From positions 218 through 6,074 of the forward strand of contig PNBP01000098.1 of NCBI GenBank assembly GCA_003136075.1: DNA of 5,857 nt, given 5' to 3'. Below the pieces are notes generated by a model. That model did no database searches. It was not told the DNA's origin and was given only the letters and a program-made list of their open reading frames with translations. Made by a program: the position numbers and the translations under genes. The stretch is from Methanoregula sp. Lineage in GTDB: Archaea > Halobacteriota > Methanomicrobia > Methanomicrobiales > Methanospirillaceae. Shown one piece after another: positions 5,032 to 5,857 of the stretch; within the stretch, counting starts at the first letter, position 1; every line of letters begins with the position of its first letter.

Positions 5032-5748
5032 CTAAAAAATCGAGACATCCGGTGATGTAATCACCCGGCACGTTTTTTCATCTCCGACAATGACCGTGGT
5101 CTTGTCGGTAAATCCGGTAAACAGACCGCTTTCCACAATCCCGGGGATCATCGCGATGGTCGCTTCCAGTGCGGAGGGATCCGCAATCTGGTCAAACCGG
5201 CAGTCGATGATGATATTTCCATTGTCCGAAATCACCGGGCCGTCTTTTTTCACCGCTTCCCGGATTAACGGAACACCGCCCAGTCCACGCAGCTCCGACA
5301 TCACCGGTCGTATGGAGAACGGGAGAACTTCCAGTGGCACCTGTCCGGCCAGGCGCGGGACAAGCTTTGCCCTGTCAACGACAACGATAAACCGGAACGC
5401 AGCTGCCGCAACGCATTTTTCACGGGTATGGGCTGCACCACGTCCTTTAATAAGGCACAACTGTGGATCAACCTGATCGGCGCCATCGATAGCCAGATCG
5501 AGGACGGGATTATCATCAAGGGTTGTCAAGGGAATCCCATATTCCCGCGCACGCAGTGCTGTCTGGTAGGAAGTGGGGACGCCGGCAATTTTCATGCCGT
5601 CCCGGACTTTTTTTGAGAGGCTTTCAATCATGTAAAAGACGGTAGAGCCCGTGCCAAGGCCAATCACCATACCATCCTCAACCAGTTCTGCGGCCTGGTG
5701 TCCCGCCGCACGCTTTTCTGCGATGATTGCCTGTGAATTGTCAACCAT
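5032..5748 (-). CDS. rpiA: Ribose-5-phosphate isomerase A
   Basis: RpiA interconverts ribose 5-phosphate and ribulose 5-phosphate in the cytoplasm; in methanogens it supplies pentose phosphates for nucleotide synthesis, since the oxidative pentose phosphate route is usually lacking. From ATG 5748 the product is 238 residues, near the usual 220-235. The phosphate-binding GLGTGST is at residues 30-36, DGADQVD at 88-94 and KGRGAAHTREK at 101-111. Asp88, Asp91, Lys101 and Glu110 line up with Asp81, Asp84, Lys94 and the catalytic base Glu103 of E. coli RpiA with a constant offset of seven. NGNIIIDCRF late in the protein fits the conserved 'DNGN.iiD' segment. The frame stays open upstream to 5844, but that part is non-homologous; the TATA-like box at 5774-5783 predicts transcription starting a few bases before ATG 5748, so the message is probably leaderless. 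The loop has Arg103 and His107 where E. coli has Gly and Leu. It is convergent with the 196-residue gene and looks like host chromosome. Confidence 0.95.
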   Translation of the reverse strand: MVDNSQAIIAEKRAAGHQAAELVEDGMVIGLGTGSTVFYMIESLSKKVRDGMKIAGVPTSYQTALRAREYGIPLTTLDDNPVLDLAIDGADQVDPQLCLIKGRGAAHTREKCVAAAAFRFIVVVDRAKLVPRLAGQVPLEVLPFSIRPVMSELRGLGGVPLIREAVKKDGPVISDNGNIIIDCRFDQIADPSALEATIAMIPGIVESGLFTGFTDKTTVIVGDEKTCRVITSPDVSIF

Positions 5749-5773
5749 TAAAGTGTACGATATCAATGCGGGG

Positions 5774-5783
5774 ATAATTAAAA
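5774..5783 (-). promoter_or_regulatory. TATA-like box of rpiA
   Basis: A ten-base AT-only block, TTTTAATTAT on the minus strand, is centred about 30 bases before the rpiA ATG. With the usual archaeal spacing of about 25 bases to the start site, transcription would begin near 5752, giving almost no leader; the absence of a ribosome binding site agrees with this. Confidence 0.5.
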
Positions 5784-5834
5784 CTGGTGACGGGATTGAT
5801 CTCTTAAGCGGGTAAAACAGGACATACCAGATTG

Positions 5835-5855
5835 ATGGGGGCAAACTGCCCCCAT
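5835..5855. repeat. Perfect 8-bp hairpin upstream of rpiA
   Basis: ATGGGGGC (5835-5842) and GCCCCCAT (5848-5855) form a perfect 8-bp GC-rich stem with a 5-base loop AAACT. There is no T-tract on the minus-strand side, and the plus-strand side is cut by the window end after two bases. It could be the terminator stem of a neighbouring gene or a structure between genes; function is unknown. Confidence 0.5.
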
Positions 5856-5857
5856 AC

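Noticed and set aside
5749..5844. N-terminal extension of rpiA by 32 residues
   Set aside because: The frame is open, but the extension is hydrophobic and unlike RpiA, the length from ATG 5748 already fits the family, and a TATA-like box lies inside the extension.

Overview
The window looks archaeal, most likely from a methanogen of the Methanomicrobia; this is an inference from gene content and signals, not a database match. It combines a host-type ribose-5-phosphate isomerase A, a small DUF2080-like protein of a kind known from archaea, AT-rich TATA-like boxes placed where leaderless or short-leader transcripts would begin, and purine-rich ribosome binding sites (GGAGG, GAGGTGA) on tightly packed virus-type genes.

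Positions 1-3302 are a plus-strand, head-to-tail block of five genes: the end of an unidentified gene, a coiled-coil protein with a C-terminal zinc-ribbon-like module, two small helical proteins, and a 648-residue protein whose N-terminal third reads as a tail tape measure protein. Overlapping or nearly touching genes and good ribosome binding sites point to one polycistronic late transcript of a head-tailed (pro)virus. The genes expected after a tape measure gene (distal tail, baseplate, fibre) are absent, so this is either the eroded right edge of a provirus or an unusual arrangement.

Positions 3303-4912 hold accessory genes. A Fic/Doc-type toxin gene (plus) meets, tail to tail, a minus-strand pair made of a DUF2080/AbrB-like 55-residue protein and a 65-residue helical protein. 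Diverging from that pair is a 196-residue protein with a ribbon-helix-helix-like N-terminus. The 81-bp gap between the divergent genes carries two 19-bp near-identical, partly palindromic repeats on either side of a central TATA-like element, a layout that suggests joint control of both transcripts. A hairpin with a T-tract ends the 196-residue gene.

Positions 5032-5748 are rpiA on the minus strand, a core-metabolism gene with its catalytic residues intact, its own TATA-like box and an apparently leaderless start. It marks host chromosome, so the accessory/host boundary probably lies in the 119-bp gap 4913-5031. No tRNA, CRISPR array, transposase or integrase was seen, and no attachment site could be identified because the left end of the element is outside the window.
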